From assembly GCF_902859705.1 (NCBI RefSeq), contig NZ_CADIJO010000030.1, positions 1-62,393 on the forward strand: 62,393 nucleotides of DNA, written 5' to 3'. The stretch comes from Achromobacter deleyi (GTDB taxonomy: Bacteria; Pseudomonadota; Gammaproteobacteria; Burkholderiales; Burkholderiaceae_B). Numbering within the stretch: position 1 is the stretch's first letter; the number at the start of each line of letters is the position of its first letter. Positions 1-8,257 of the stretch are shown piece after piece. Both the position numbers and the translations under genes were made by a program. The notes beneath the pieces are model-generated. The model was not told the DNA's origin. It ran no database searches and saw only the letters and a list, made by a program, of their open reading frames with translations.

Positions 1-420
1 CTGGCCCGTGCCGCCGGGGGCGCCACCGCCGCCGGTGCCGCCGGCTCCGCCCGCGCCGCCGCTGCCACCCACTCCCGTGGTCAGGCTGACGTCGCCGCCG
101 CCGCCACCCGTGCCGCCGATGCTGTTGGCTTCATCGGCAAGGGTGCCGTCCGAGCCATTGGGGTTGGTGGCGGTGCCGCCTGTGCCGCCGACGCAGGTGC
201 CGGTCGCCACCGAGCAGGCGCCATTGCCGCCTGCGGCGCGCGCGGGGCCTGCGGGCCACGCAAACAGCACCGACGCGCCAATGGCCATGGCCAGGGCGGT
301 GTGCAAGAAGGGGGGAGGGGAAATGATCGCGGCGCTGCCTCGGTCAGGGGCGTCTGCCGGTTGCCGGGCCGGGGCCGACAAAGAAGAAAAGGGGGCGTGC
401 GCGCTGCGGTTTCTATTCAT
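1..420 (-). CDS. Glycine-rich secreted adhesin-like protein, N-terminal part
   Basis: The reading frame opens with ATG at 420-418 after a good ribosome binding site (GGAGAAG) and stays open to base 1, so only the first 140 codons are visible. The product has a long N-terminal extension of about 40 residues, a hydrophobic stretch, and a plausible signal peptidase site after a PARA-type sequence near residue 61. It then becomes very rich in Gly, Thr and Ala with repeated GGTGG-type motifs. An extended signal region followed by a glycine-rich passenger is typical of large autotransporter or filamentous surface proteins. The anchoring domain lies outside the window, so the secretion route cannot be read here. 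Neighbouring genes give no functional hint. Confidence 0.6.
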   Translation of the reverse strand, partial: MNRNRSAHAPFSSLSAPARQPADAPDRGSAAIISPPPFLHTALAMAIGASVLFAWPAGPARAAGGNGACSVATGTCVGGTGGTATNPNGSDGTLADEANSIGGTGGGGGDVSLTTGVGGSGGAGGAGGTGGGGAPGGTGQ

Positions 421-559
421 TCTGCTACTTCTCCAGGATGGACTTGATCGCTATCTTTCGCTTGCGGGAAAAATCCTACCCGCAGGTAGCGTGTCTGTCC
501 AACAGCTGGATGTCAGCAAAGGCGCGGTTGTGGTTACTTATTCGCGCGAGCCCCCAACA

Positions 560-1777
560 TCAAGCCCGATGGCCCGCCCGAAAGCCGTGCGTGCGCGCCT
601 GCCACGCGGCCAGCAGCGCCAGGGCGGCCACCGCGGCGACTGTCCAGGCGAACGACCCCGCACCCGCCGTATCCAGCAATATCCCGCCCAGCACGCCGCC
701 GCAGGCAATCGCCAGGTTGAAGATGGTGACCAGCATCGACTGGGCCACATCCGAGTGCTCGCCAGCGGTATCGGCGATGGCGGTCTGCAGCAGGGTGGGC
801 GCGCCGCCGAAGCTCAGGCCCCACAACGCCACGCCGATCAGCACCGCCACGGGCTGGTCGCCGGCCAATCCCAGCAGGCACGCGGTCAGGGCGAACAGCG
901 CCAGGGACGCCAGCGTCATGGCGCGCAGCCGGCGATCCACCTGCAGGCCGATCAGCCACAGCCCCGCGACGGCGCTGGCGCCGAACACCAGCAGCACCGC
1001 ATCCACCTGCACTGGCTGGCCGTGGTGGGCCAGGTAGGGCGCGATATACGTATAGAGCACGTTGTGTGCCAGGATCCAGGTGAACAGCACGAACAGAATG
1101 GGGCGAATGCCGGGCATGAGAAAGGTGCGCGCGATGGACTGGCGCCGGCGCGCGGCCTGGCCGGCGAAATCAGGCACGGCCGCGCGTACCCACACCACCA
1201 GCGCCAGCGACACGCCGGCCATGATCCAGAACACGCCGCGCCAGTCCATCAGGCTGCCCAGCCAGGCGCCCGCGGGCACGCCCAGGCAAAGCGCCAGGGG
1301 CTGACCGGCGCCCACCACGGCAAGCGCCCGGCCCTGTTGGCGGGGCGGCACCAGGCGGCGGGCATAGCCGGCCAACAGGCCCCACAGGAGGCCCGCGGCC
1401 ATGCCGCCGATGAAGCGGGCGGCCAGCGTCAACACGTAGTGGCTGGACAGCGCAGTGACGACGTTGAAGAGGCACAGGCAGGCCAGCGCCAGCAGCAGCA
1501 AGGGCCGGCGGTTCCAGCTGCGGGTGGCGGCAATGATGGGAATGGCCGTCAGCACCGAGCCGGCGGCAAACAGGGTGACCAGTTGCCCGGCAAGGGATTC
1601 CGAGACACCCAGGCCCTGGCCGATCTGCGGCAGCAGGCCGGCGGGCACGGTCTCGGTCATGATGGTGATGAAGCCGGCCAGCGCCATGGCCAGCAGTTTG
1701 CCCAGCGGCAGGCTTTCAGGGGTGTCGGGCAGGCTGGCGCCGGCGGGCAGCGCGGAGGAGGAAGAGGGGGGTGTCAT
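560..1777 (-). CDS. MFS transporter, drug/sugar efflux type
   Basis: A 405-residue inner-membrane protein with about twelve hydrophobic segments. It resembles the DHA1 efflux branch of the major facilitator superfamily (the group holding AraJ, NepI and SotB), for example through the ETVPAGLLPQI segment in the first helix and the RFIGGMAAGLLWG segment in helix 4. Proton-driven export of a small molecule is the likely role; the substrate cannot be told. I chose ATG at 1777; a GTG at 1798 in frame would add seven residues. A palindromic operator lies about 30 bases upstream and the tetR gene follows immediately upstream on the same strand, so repression by that TetR protein is likely. Confidence 0.8.
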   Translation of the reverse strand: MTPPSSSSALPAGASLPDTPESLPLGKLLAMALAGFITIMTETVPAGLLPQIGQGLGVSESLAGQLVTLFAAGSVLTAIPIIAATRSWNRRPLLLLALACLCLFNVVTALSSHYVLTLAARFIGGMAAGLLWGLLAGYARRLVPPRQQGRALAVVGAGQPLALCLGVPAGAWLGSLMDWRGVFWIMAGVSLALVVWVRAAVPDFAGQAARRRQSIARTFLMPGIRPILFVLFTWILAHNVLYTYIAPYLAHHGQPVQVDAVLLVFGASAVAGLWLIGLQVDRRLRAMTLASLALFALTACLLGLAGDQPVAVLIGVALWGLSFGGAPTLLQTAIADTAGEHSDVAQSMLVTIFNLAIACGGVLGGILLDTAGAGSFAWTVAAVAALALLAAWQARTHGFRAGHRA

Positions 1778-1806
1778 GGTTCGCGGGGATTGAAACACAG
1801 GGTTAA

Positions 1807-1826
1807 ATTGGAACGATCATTCCAAT
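1807..1826. promoter_or_regulatory. Palindromic operator in front of the MFS gene
   Basis: The 20 bases ATTGGAACGATCATTCCAAT form an inverted repeat with seven-base arms (ATTGGAA/TTCCAAT). It lies between tetR and the exporter start. A closely similar sequence lies in the tetR leader at 2475-2490, sharing 12 of 13 bases over AACGATCATTCCA. The pairing suggests one TetR dimer site per gene. Confidence 0.65.
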
Positions 1827-1881
1827 ATGGGGTAAAAAAATGCGGGCGCCACAGGGCGACCGCGGGGGTTGAGAACGGGCC

Positions 1882-2463
1882 CTACAGCGCGCCCAGCGCC
1901 ACCGCCACGACGTCCGCCAGCCACTGGCGGCGTTCGCGGGCGTTGTTGCCCTTGCTGACCACGCGCAGGCCCTGGATGGTGGTGACGATGAAGCGGGCCA
2001 GCGCGCGCGGCGACTTGCCGGCATCGATCTCGCCGGTGGCTTGCGCGTCGGCCAGGATTTTCTCCAGCGCTTTTTCCAGGCGCTGGAAATTGCGCCGCAC
2101 CAGTTCGGCCACGGCTTCGTCCTGGCCGGCCATTTCCAGCGAGGCGTTGGCTACCAGGCAGCCGCGCCGGGTGGCTTCGCGCAGTTCGTCGTCGGCAATG
2201 AAATCGAGCAGGCGGCCGATGCGTTCGCGCGCCGTGCCGGGCCGGGCCAGCAGTTCGAGGTTGGCGATCGTCAGGTCGTGATAGCGGCGCAGGGCGGCCT
2301 CGTACAGGCCTTGCTTGCTGCCGAAAGCGTTGTACAGGCTGCCGCGGCCCAGACCGGTGCCGTCGACCAGATCCTGCACCGACGTGGCGGCGTAGCCGCG
2401 TTGCCAGAACACCTGCATGGCGGCGTCGGCGACGTCGTCGGGTTCGAAATCCTTGGTGCGCAT
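1882..2463 (-). CDS. TetR/AcrR family transcriptional regulator
   Basis: A 193-residue repressor. The N-terminal helix-turn-helix is clear (AMQVFWQRGYAATSVQDLV, then GRGSLYNAFGSKQGLYEAAL, residues about 12-55), followed by a less conserved ligand-binding half. I start it at ATG 2463, preceded by AAAGG at suitable spacing. A TTG at 2490 would extend it by nine residues, but that extension is encoded by the inverted repeat that looks like its own operator. It sits directly upstream of the MFS exporter on the same strand, the classic regulator-efflux arrangement. The inducer is unknown. Confidence 0.85.
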   Translation of the reverse strand: MRTKDFEPDDVADAAMQVFWQRGYAATSVQDLVDGTGLGRGSLYNAFGSKQGLYEAALRRYHDLTIANLELLARPGTARERIGRLLDFIADDELREATRRGCLVANASLEMAGQDEAVAELVRRNFQRLEKALEKILADAQATGEIDAGKSPRALARFIVTTIQGLRVVSKGNNARERRQWLADVVAVALGAL

Positions 2464-2799
2464 GGCGGCCTTTGTGGAATGTTCGTTCAAATAAGAATAC
2501 GGGCAGCAAGACGCCGGGTCAAGCGAGACCCTGTGCCGGGCAGGGGCTTGCCGGTGCGGCCATGGCCTCGGTGTTTTCCCTGAATTTGCCGCTTTTCTGC
2601 GTATCAGTACTAACCACTAGGTGCGCCCGCCGCCCGTGGGGAGGCCCCGCAGGCAAGCGCCATCGTATAACCCTGGGGAATAGGATATGTAGATATAGGA
2701 CTTTGACGCCATGGGCTTGCCGCTTCTAGTCTGCCAGCACGCTGTACCTCTGACTGCAGACCACGACAAGCCGCCACCGTGCGGCGCACAAGGGAAGTC
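2464..2799. other. Intergenic region between tetR and the substrate-binding protein gene
   Basis: A 336-base stretch between two divergent genes, with no convincing gene. Besides the tetR leader operator it holds an AT-richer patch at about 2664-2702 containing an imperfect dyad (ATAACCCT, six bases, TAGGATAT). This resembles the ATAACCTT boxes in front of the divergent lysR/oxidase genes at 5344-5388. It may be the promoter or activator site of the substrate-binding protein gene. Confidence 0.4.
2475..2490. promoter_or_regulatory. Second TetR operator, in the tetR leader
   Basis: On the minus strand this reads TTGAACGAACATTCCA, ending 11 bases before the tetR ATG. It matches the MFS operator at 1807-1826 (AACGA-CATTCCA shared). 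Autoregulation is inferred. Confidence 0.5.
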
Positions 2800-4365
2800 A
2801 TGAAACGTCCTGCCTCTTTCGTCTTCGCCGCCGCGATGTTCGCGGCCTGTAGCGCCGGCCTGACCGCGCCCGCCCATGCCCAGGATCGCCCGCTGCTGCG
2901 CATCAGTTCGGGCGCCGCCGACAACGCCTCGCTGGACCCGCACCGCGCCACGTCCACGGCCGACAAGGGCGTGGCCGCGCAGATGTTCGACGCGCTGGTG
3001 CGCTTTCCGGCCGGCAGCGCCGACCCCAAGGCGCTGGAACCTGACCTGGCCGAACGCTGGGAAGCCTCGCCGGACAGCAAGACCTGGACGTTCCACCTGC
3101 GCCACGGCGTGCAGTTTCACGCCGGCTATGGCGAACTGAAGGCCGACGACGTGGTGTATTCGATCCAGCGCGCCGCCGACCCCAACCGCTCCAGCTTCGC
3201 CGCCACGTTCGCGCTGATCGACAAAGTCGAGGCGCTGGACGACTACACCGTGCGCTTCACGTTGAAGTATCCGGACGCCGCGTTCCTGGGCCGCGTGTCG
3301 AACTATCACGGCGGCAATATCGTCAGCAAGAAAGCCGCCGAAAAGCTGGGCGACAAGTTCGGCGCCTCGCCCGTGGGCACCGGGCCGTTCGCCTTTGGCG
3401 AACACGTCACGCAGCAATACGTGAAGCTGGTCGCCAATGATGCGTACTTTCGCGGCAAGCCCAAACTGGGCGGCATCATGTACCGCATGATCCCGTCGGA
3501 CAGCGCGCGCGAACTGGCCTTCACGTCCAACGAGATCGACATCATGCAGGGCAAGCGCGAACAGCGCTGGGTCGAACGCTCGGCCAAGCGCGGCATGCAG
3601 GTCGACATCTTCGAACCCGCGGAATTTCGCACGCTGCACATCAACCGCAACATCAAGCCGCTGGACAACCTGAAGGTGCGCCAGGCCATTGCCGCCGCCA
3701 TCAACGTCGACGAGATCGTGCGCTACGCCGGCAAGGACGTGGCCGAGAAGGGCTGCTCGGTGGTGCCCAACGGCTACCTGGGCCAGGACTGCGGCGCGGG
3801 CGGCTATGCCTACGACCCGGACCGCGCCCGCAAGCTGCTGGCCGAGGCGGGCTTTCCGAACGGCATCGAGATCAAGTCGATCGTGTCGAACATCTCGGCG
3901 CAGCAGCCCATCATGGAAATCGTGCAGGCGCAGCTGGCCAAGGCCGGCATCAAGCTCAACATGGAAGTGGTGGATCACGCCACCTACCAGGCCAAGAGCC
4001 GCCAGGACCTGAGCGGCCTGGTGTTCTACGGCGCGGCGCGCTTTCCCAACGCCGACACCTACCTGACCGAGTTCTACGACTCGGCCGCCGCCATCGGCGC
4101 GCCGGCCGCGATGTCGAATTTCTCGCACTGCTCGGTGGCCGATGACGCCATCCGCCAGGCCCGTGTCGAACCCGACGCCGCGCGCCAGCTGGCGCTGTGG
4201 AAAGAGGCCCAGGCCAAGATTCACGACGACGTTTGTGCGGTGCCGCTGTTCGGGCTCAAGCAGGTCTGGGTGCACAGCGACCGGGTGAACTACGGCTATG
4301 CGCTGAAGGGCGCGCTGAACCTGCAGCCACCCATCACCGAGCTGACCACGGTGAAGGCGCCCTGA
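2800..4365 (+). CDS. ABC transporter periplasmic substrate-binding protein (SBP family 5)
   Basis: A 521-residue precursor of the dipeptide/oligopeptide/opine-binding family (DppA/OppA fold). The signal peptide runs to about residue 27 (cleavage after AHA). Family landmarks follow: LDPHRATSTAD near the start of the mature protein, ALVRFPAGS, EPDLAERWEASPDSKTWTF, and DDVVYSIQRAADP. ATG 2800 is chosen because it follows a GGAAG ribosome binding site and gives an ideal signal peptide; GTG 2779 is the upstream alternative. It binds the substrate for the permease and ATPase subunits encoded at 9390-13172. It is separated from them by the divergent lysR and the oxidase genes, so it is probably transcribed on its own from the same regulon. 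Confidence 0.9.
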   Translation: MKRPASFVFAAAMFAACSAGLTAPAHAQDRPLLRISSGAADNASLDPHRATSTADKGVAAQMFDALVRFPAGSADPKALEPDLAERWEASPDSKTWTFHLRHGVQFHAGYGELKADDVVYSIQRAADPNRSSFAATFALIDKVEALDDYTVRFTLKYPDAAFLGRVSNYHGGNIVSKKAAEKLGDKFGASPVGTGPFAFGEHVTQQYVKLVANDAYFRGKPKLGGIMYRMIPSDSARELAFTSNEIDIMQGKREQRWVERSAKRGMQVDIFEPAEFRTLHINRNIKPLDNLKVRQAIAAAINVDEIVRYAGKDVAEKGCSVVPNGYLGQDCGAGGYAYDPDRARKLLAEAGFPNGIEIKSIVSNISAQQPIMEIVQAQLAKAGIKLNMEVVDHATYQAKSRQDLSGLVFYGAARFPNADTYLTEFYDSAAAIGAPAAMSNFSHCSVADDAIRQARVEPDAARQLALWKEAQAKIHDDVCAVPLFGLKQVWVHSDRVNYGYALKGALNLQPPITELTTVKAP

Positions 4366-4371
4366 TTGACG

Positions 4372-4408
4372 GCGCCCGGTGATGCGGCCCGGCCGCGCCA
4401 CCGGGCGC
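4372..4408. terminator. Hairpin between convergent genes
   Basis: A perfect ten-base stem (GCGCCCGGTG/CACCGGGCGC) with a GC-rich loop lies just after the substrate-binding protein stop and before the end of lysR. There is no T-run, so it is a weak intrinsic terminator at best, usable from both sides. Confidence 0.4.
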
Positions 4409-4422
4409 AATCACGGCCCCGA

Positions 4423-5340
4423 TCACTGGCCCTTCAACACTTCCCGGGAAACCTGCGCGGCCACGTCGCGGGCCGCCTGGACAAAGGTCTCGACCAACGC
4501 CGCGTTGCGCGATGCCTGCGCGCGGCACAGCTGGAAATGGAAATTCAATTCCGGATCGAACCGCCGCAGCACCAGGCGGCTTTGGAACCCTTCGGCGAAC
4601 AGCGGATGAATCAACGACACTCCCAGGCCCGCGGCGACGAACTCGCACACCGTCGGCGCCGTGCTGGTATCGAGCACCACGTTCAGTCGGGCGTCCGACG
4701 CGGAAAAGGCCTGCAGGACCAGCGCCTGCGTCTGGCTGTCGGCGCCGAACGAGACGAACGGCAGGCCGTCCAGGTCGCGCGGCCGGATCACGCGCTTGCG
4801 CGTCAGCTCGTGGTTGACGGGCAGGGCGCACACCAGCGGAAAGCGGAACAGCGCCTCGCGTTCGATATACGGGTTGTCGACCCGGCTGCCCACCAGCGCC
4901 ACGTCGATGTGGCGAGTCGCCAGCCAGTCGGCCAGGAACAGCGACCCGCGGATCTGGATCGACACCCGCACGTCGGGATGGCTTTCCAGGAACCGCATGG
5001 TGGCGCGGCGGATGAACGAGCCCGCCAGGGCCGGCAGCACGCCCACGGTCAACGTGCGCTGCTCGTCGCGGCGGATCGAATCCACCGCTTGCTCCACCTG
5101 CCGCAGGCCGCTGAAGACGCGGTCGATCTCCTGGTACAGGCGCATGCCTTGGGCGGTCAGCGCCAGCTTGCCGCGCACGCGATCGAACAGCGCCAGCCCG
5201 GTGTCGGCTTCCAGGTGCGACAGCAGCTTGCTCACCGCGGGCTGCGACACGCCCAGCACGACGGCGGCCTGGCTGACGGTGCCGTGTTCCACCACCGCCT
5301 TGAAGGCTTCGATCTGCCGCAGGTTCAGGGTCTCTTTCAT
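4423..5340 (-). CDS. LysR family transcriptional regulator of the oxidase/uptake operon
   Basis: A 305-residue LysR protein: winged helix-turn-helix at residues 1-60 (LNLRQIEAFKAVVEHGTVSQ, AAVVLGVSQPAVSKLLSHLE) and a two-lobed effector-binding domain after residue about 90. I start it at ATG 5340, which gives the standard length; an in-frame start further upstream would add 39 residues of non-conserved sequence that overlap the next gene's promoter. It is transcribed away from the oxidase operon at 5456, the usual LysR layout, and probably activates that operon and the binding-protein gene in response to the transported amino acid derivative. Confidence 0.85.
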   Translation of the reverse strand: MKETLNLRQIEAFKAVVEHGTVSQAAVVLGVSQPAVSKLLSHLEADTGLALFDRVRGKLALTAQGMRLYQEIDRVFSGLRQVEQAVDSIRRDEQRTLTVGVLPALAGSFIRRATMRFLESHPDVRVSIQIRGSLFLADWLATRHIDVALVGSRVDNPYIEREALFRFPLVCALPVNHELTRKRVIRPRDLDGLPFVSFGADSQTQALVLQAFSASDARLNVVLDTSTAPTVCEFVAAGLGVSLIHPLFAEGFQSRLVLRRFDPELNFHFQLCRAQASRNAALVETFVQAARDVAAQVSREVLKGQ

Positions 5341-5343
5341 GCC

Positions 5344-5388
5344 ATAACCTTGCAGGGCTATCGCCCGGTTTCCAGCCGCGAAGGTTAT
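5344..5388. promoter_or_regulatory. Inverted ATAACCTT boxes in the lysR/oxidase promoter region
   Basis: ATAACCTT at 5344-5351 and its exact complement AAGGTTAT at 5381-5388 face each other across 29 bases in the 115-base divergent promoter region. The second is followed by AG, so both read C-N-ATAACCTT or close to it. They are candidate LysR binding half-sites; this is inferred from position only. Confidence 0.4.
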
Positions 5389-5455
5389 AGCGTGGCTGGC
5401 GGCCGCGCAAGGATGGCCCGAGCAGACGCCACGCCCTTCACAAGGAACCCGCACC

Positions 5456-6583
5456 ATGGCGCATGACTACGACGTGATCGTGGCTGGCGCCGGCATGGTC
5501 GGCGCGGCGGTGGCCTACGGCCTGGCCTGCGAGGGGCAGCGCGTGCTGCTGCTGGACGGCGCCGATACCGACTACCGCGCCGCCAAGGCCAACTTCGGCC
5601 TGGTCTGGCTGCAAGGCAAGGGCCACGGCTATCCCGCCTACCAGCGGCTGTCGCGCCAGGCCGTACACGCCTGGCCGGAATTCGCCCGCCAGCTGCAAGA
5701 CGACAGCGGCATCGCGCTGGACTACGAGCAGCGCGGCGGCCTGCATTTCTGCATGAGCGACGATGACCTGGCCCATCGCGCCGCCCGCCTGGACGCCTGG
5801 CGCGGGCAGGCGCCGGAACTGCCGCCCTGTACCCGCATACTGGACCGCGCCGAGTTGCGGCGCCGCTTTCCCACGCTGCAACTGGGCGACGCGGTGGCCG
5901 GCGCCAGCCTGGGCGAGCAGGACGGCCACGTCAATCCGCTGCGCCTGCTGGCCGCGCTGCAAGCCGCGTTCCTGCGGCGCGGCGGCCAATTGCGCAACCG
6001 CCACGCGGTCACCGCCATCACCCATGCTGCCGGCGGCGGCGTGCAGGTCAGCGCCGCCGCCTTGCAGGCCCGCGCGCCGCGCCTGGTCATTGCTGCCGGC
6101 CTCGGTTCCGCCGCGCTGGGCGCGATGGTCGGGCTGGACGTGCCGCTGCGGCCGCAACGCGGCCAGATCCTGGTCACCGAACGCCTGGCGCCCTTGCTGC
6201 CGGTGCCCGCCAGCGGCATGCGCCAGACCGGCGAGGGCACTGTCATGGTGGGCCTGACGCAGGAAGAAGTCGGCTACGACCTGGGCACGACGTCGGCGGC
6301 CGCCGCGCGCATGAGCCGCAACGCCCTGCGCATCCTGCCGGGCCTGGCCGCCGCGCGGCTGGTGCGGCACTGGTCGTGCCTGCGGATCATGACGCCCGAC
6401 GGCGGCCCGGTCTACGCGCAATCTCCCACCCACGATGGCGTGTCCATCGCGCTTTGCCATTCCGGCGTGACGCTGGCCTCGTTCCACGCCGGGCCGTACG
6501 CCCGTGCGCTGGCCGGCGGCGCGCCCCTTGAAACCCTGGATGCCTTTCACCATGAGCGCTTCAATGTTCAGAAAGTTGCCTGA
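5456..6583 (+). CDS. FAD-dependent oxidoreductase, DAO family (oxidase complex beta-like subunit)
   Basis: A 375-residue flavoprotein of the D-amino acid/glycine oxidase family. The FAD-binding Rossmann motif is at residues 11-16 (GAGMVG) and the family C-terminal part at about 320-350. It is the first gene of a tightly packed operon: the next gene starts inside its last 32 bases. The trio DAO flavoprotein, small [2Fe-2S] protein and large FAD/[2Fe-2S] protein matches heteromeric opine, hydroxyproline and hydrogen cyanide synthase (HcnC-A-B-like) dehydrogenases, where this subunit oxidises a C-N bond of a secondary or D-amino acid. The ABC transporter downstream favours opine-like or N-substituted amino acids over cyanide formation. 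The exact substrate is unknown. Confidence 0.8.
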   Translation: MAHDYDVIVAGAGMVGAAVAYGLACEGQRVLLLDGADTDYRAAKANFGLVWLQGKGHGYPAYQRLSRQAVHAWPEFARQLQDDSGIALDYEQRGGLHFCMSDDDLAHRAARLDAWRGQAPELPPCTRILDRAELRRRFPTLQLGDAVAGASLGEQDGHVNPLRLLAALQAAFLRRGGQLRNRHAVTAITHAAGGGVQVSAAALQARAPRLVIAAGLGSAALGAMVGLDVPLRPQRGQILVTERLAPLLPVPASGMRQTGEGTVMVGLTQEEVGYDLGTTSAAAARMSRNALRILPGLAAARLVRHWSCLRIMTPDGGPVYAQSPTHDGVSIALCHSGVTLASFHAGPYARALAGGAPLETLDAFHHERFNVQKVA

Positions 6584-6860
6584 GTCCGGCGCGCCCGCGC
6601 TGACGCTCACCATCGACGGCGAACCGGTCGCCGCTTCCCCTGGCGAGACCGTGGCCGCGGTGCTGCTGCGCCAGGAATCTCCCGCCAGCCGCACCACCCC
6701 CGTGCACGAAAGCCCGCGCGCCCCGTTCTGCATGATGGGCGTGTGCTTTGACTGCCTGGCCGTCGTCGACGGCGTGGCGTCCACCCAGACCTGCCTGGTC
6801 ACCGTGCGTGAAGGCATGCAGGTGCAGCGCCAGTTCGGCAAGCGGAGCGTGCTGCCATGA
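6552..6860 (+). CDS. Small [2Fe-2S] ferredoxin-like subunit of the oxidase complex
   Basis: A 102-residue protein with a beta-grasp ferredoxin fold of the Fer2_4 type. The four cluster ligands are visible as Cys60, Cys65, Cys68 and Cys81 (FCMMGVCFDC, then TC). Length and motif match the gamma subunit of hydroxyproline/opine dehydrogenases and HcnA. The start at 6552 lies inside the end of the upstream oxidase gene and its stop overlaps the start of the next gene by four bases, so the three subunits are translationally coupled. It should relay electrons between the flavin subunits. Confidence 0.85.
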   Translation: MSASMFRKLPESGAPALTLTIDGEPVAASPGETVAAVLLRQESPASRTTPVHESPRAPFCMMGVCFDCLAVVDGVASTQTCLVTVREGMQVQRQFGKRSVLP

Positions 6861-8257
6861 AACGCGAATTCGATGTGGTGGTGATCGGCGCCGGCCCCGC
6901 GGGCATGAGCGCGGCCATCGGCCTGCGCGGCCAGGGCCTGTCGGTGCTGGTGGTGGACGAACAGCCCGCGCCGGGCGGCCAGATCTGGCGCGCCGTGGAA
7001 GCCGTGGCGGCCACGCCTACCGGCCGGCTGCTGGGCGATGAATACCGGGCCGGCGCAAGCCTGGCCGAGCGCTTTCGCCGCTGCGGCGCGTTCTACGAAC
7101 CCGATACCCAGGTCTGGCAGATCGAGCCCGACTGGCACGTCTACATGACCTGCAAGGGCCGCGCCGAAGTGGTGCGGGCGACGCGCGTGGTGCTGGCGCT
7201 GGGCGCCCAGGAACGGCCTGCGCCGTTCCCCGGCTGGACCCTGCCCGGCGTGCTGACCGTGGGCGCCGCGCAGATCTTGCTCAAGACCTCGCGCCAGGTG
7301 CCGGCCGGCCCCGTCTGGGTGGCGGGCAGCGGCCCCTTGCCGCTCTTGTACATGGCGCAGCTGCTGCGTGCCGGCGGCCAGATCGCCGGCTGGCTGGACA
7401 CCTCGCCGCCCGGCGGCTGGCGCCGCGCGCTGCCGTGGGCGGGCGACGCGCTGGCGGCGTGGGGCGACGTGCGCAAGGGCCTGGCCTGGCTGCGCGAGAT
7501 CCGCGCGGCCGGCGTCAAGCGCGTGCGCGGGGTGACCACGCTGCGCGCGCTGGGCGAGAGGCAACTGCGCGAAATCGAATACGCCACGGCCGACGGCTGC
7601 ACGGTGCGGGCGCCGGCCAGCGTGCTGCTGTCCCATGAAGGCGTGGTGCCGTCCATCCACATGACCCGCGCGCTCGAATGCACGCACAGCTGGAACTCTC
7701 AGCAGGCCTGCCTGGCACCGGACCTGGACGAATGGGGCCAGGCCAGCCGGCCCGGCATCTTTGTCGCGGGCGACGGCGCGGGCATCGGCGGCGCGCAGGC
7801 CGCCTGCGTGCGGGGCGAATTGGCGGCGCTGGGCATCGCGTTGCTCGCCGGCAAGCTGACGCCGCAGGCCGCGGCCGCTGCGGCGGCGCCCCTGCGCAGC
7901 AAGTTGGCCGGGCTGCTGCGGCTGCGTCCCATGCTGGACGCGCTGTATCCGCCCCGCGCCGGCATCTTCGCGCCGCCCGACGACACCATCGTCTGCCGCT
8001 GCGAGGAACTGACGGCGGGCGACATCCGCCGCGCCGCCGCCATCGGCCAGCCCGGTCCCAACCAGATCAAGTCCTACACCCGCGCCGGCATGGGCCCGTG
8101 CCAGGGCCGCCAGTGCGGCTACACCATCGCCCATATCGTGGCGGCCGAGCAGAAGCGGCCGGTGGCCGAGGTGGGCTTTTACCGCATACGCCCGCCGCTC
8201 AAGCCCCTGACGCTGGGCGAATTGGCGTCGCTGGACATCGAGGAAGAACAGGCATGA
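6857..8257 (+). CDS. FAD/NAD-type oxidoreductase with C-terminal BFD-like [2Fe-2S] domain (alpha-like subunit)
   Basis: A 466-residue flavoprotein. An FAD motif lies at residues about 8-14 (GAGPAGM), a second dinucleotide-type motif near residue 155 (AGSGPLPLLY), and a C-terminal bacterioferredoxin-associated-ferredoxin-like domain carries Cys380, Cys382, Cys415 and Cys420 (CRCEEL ... CQGRQC). This order is that of the alpha subunit of cis-4-hydroxy-D-proline/opine dehydrogenases and of HcnB. It probably passes electrons to the respiratory chain or to an acceptor. It overlaps both neighbours by four bases. Confidence 0.85.
   Translation: MKREFDVVVIGAGPAGMSAAIGLRGQGLSVLVVDEQPAPGGQIWRAVEAVAATPTGRLLGDEYRAGASLAERFRRCGAFYEPDTQVWQIEPDWHVYMTCKGRAEVVRATRVVLALGAQERPAPFPGWTLPGVLTVGAAQILLKTSRQVPAGPVWVAGSGPLPLLYMAQLLRAGGQIAGWLDTSPPGGWRRALPWAGDALAAWGDVRKGLAWLREIRAAGVKRVRGVTTLRALGERQLREIEYATADGCTVRAPASVLLSHEGVVPSIHMTRALECTHSWNSQQACLAPDLDEWGQASRPGIFVAGDGAGIGGAQAACVRGELAALGIALLAGKLTPQAAAAAAAPLRSKLAGLLRLRPMLDALYPPRAGIFAPPDDTIVCRCEELTAGDIRRAAAIGQPGPNQIKSYTRAGMGPCQGRQCGYTIAHIVAAEQKRPVAEVGFYRIRPPLKPLTLGELASLDIEEEQA

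Noticed and set aside
2617..4410. Long open frame on the minus strand opposite the binding-protein gene
   Set aside because: It is an artefact of high GC and strong third-position bias; the plus-strand product is a clear SBP family 5 protein. The same applies to the long frames opposite 5456-8257, 41706-43985, 44000-46800, 52263-54100 and 56567-61200.
5456..8257. A hydrogen cyanide synthase operon (hcnABC)
   Set aside because: The subunit types match but the order differs, and the fusion to a peptide/opine transporter and a second amino acid oxidase fits catabolism better.
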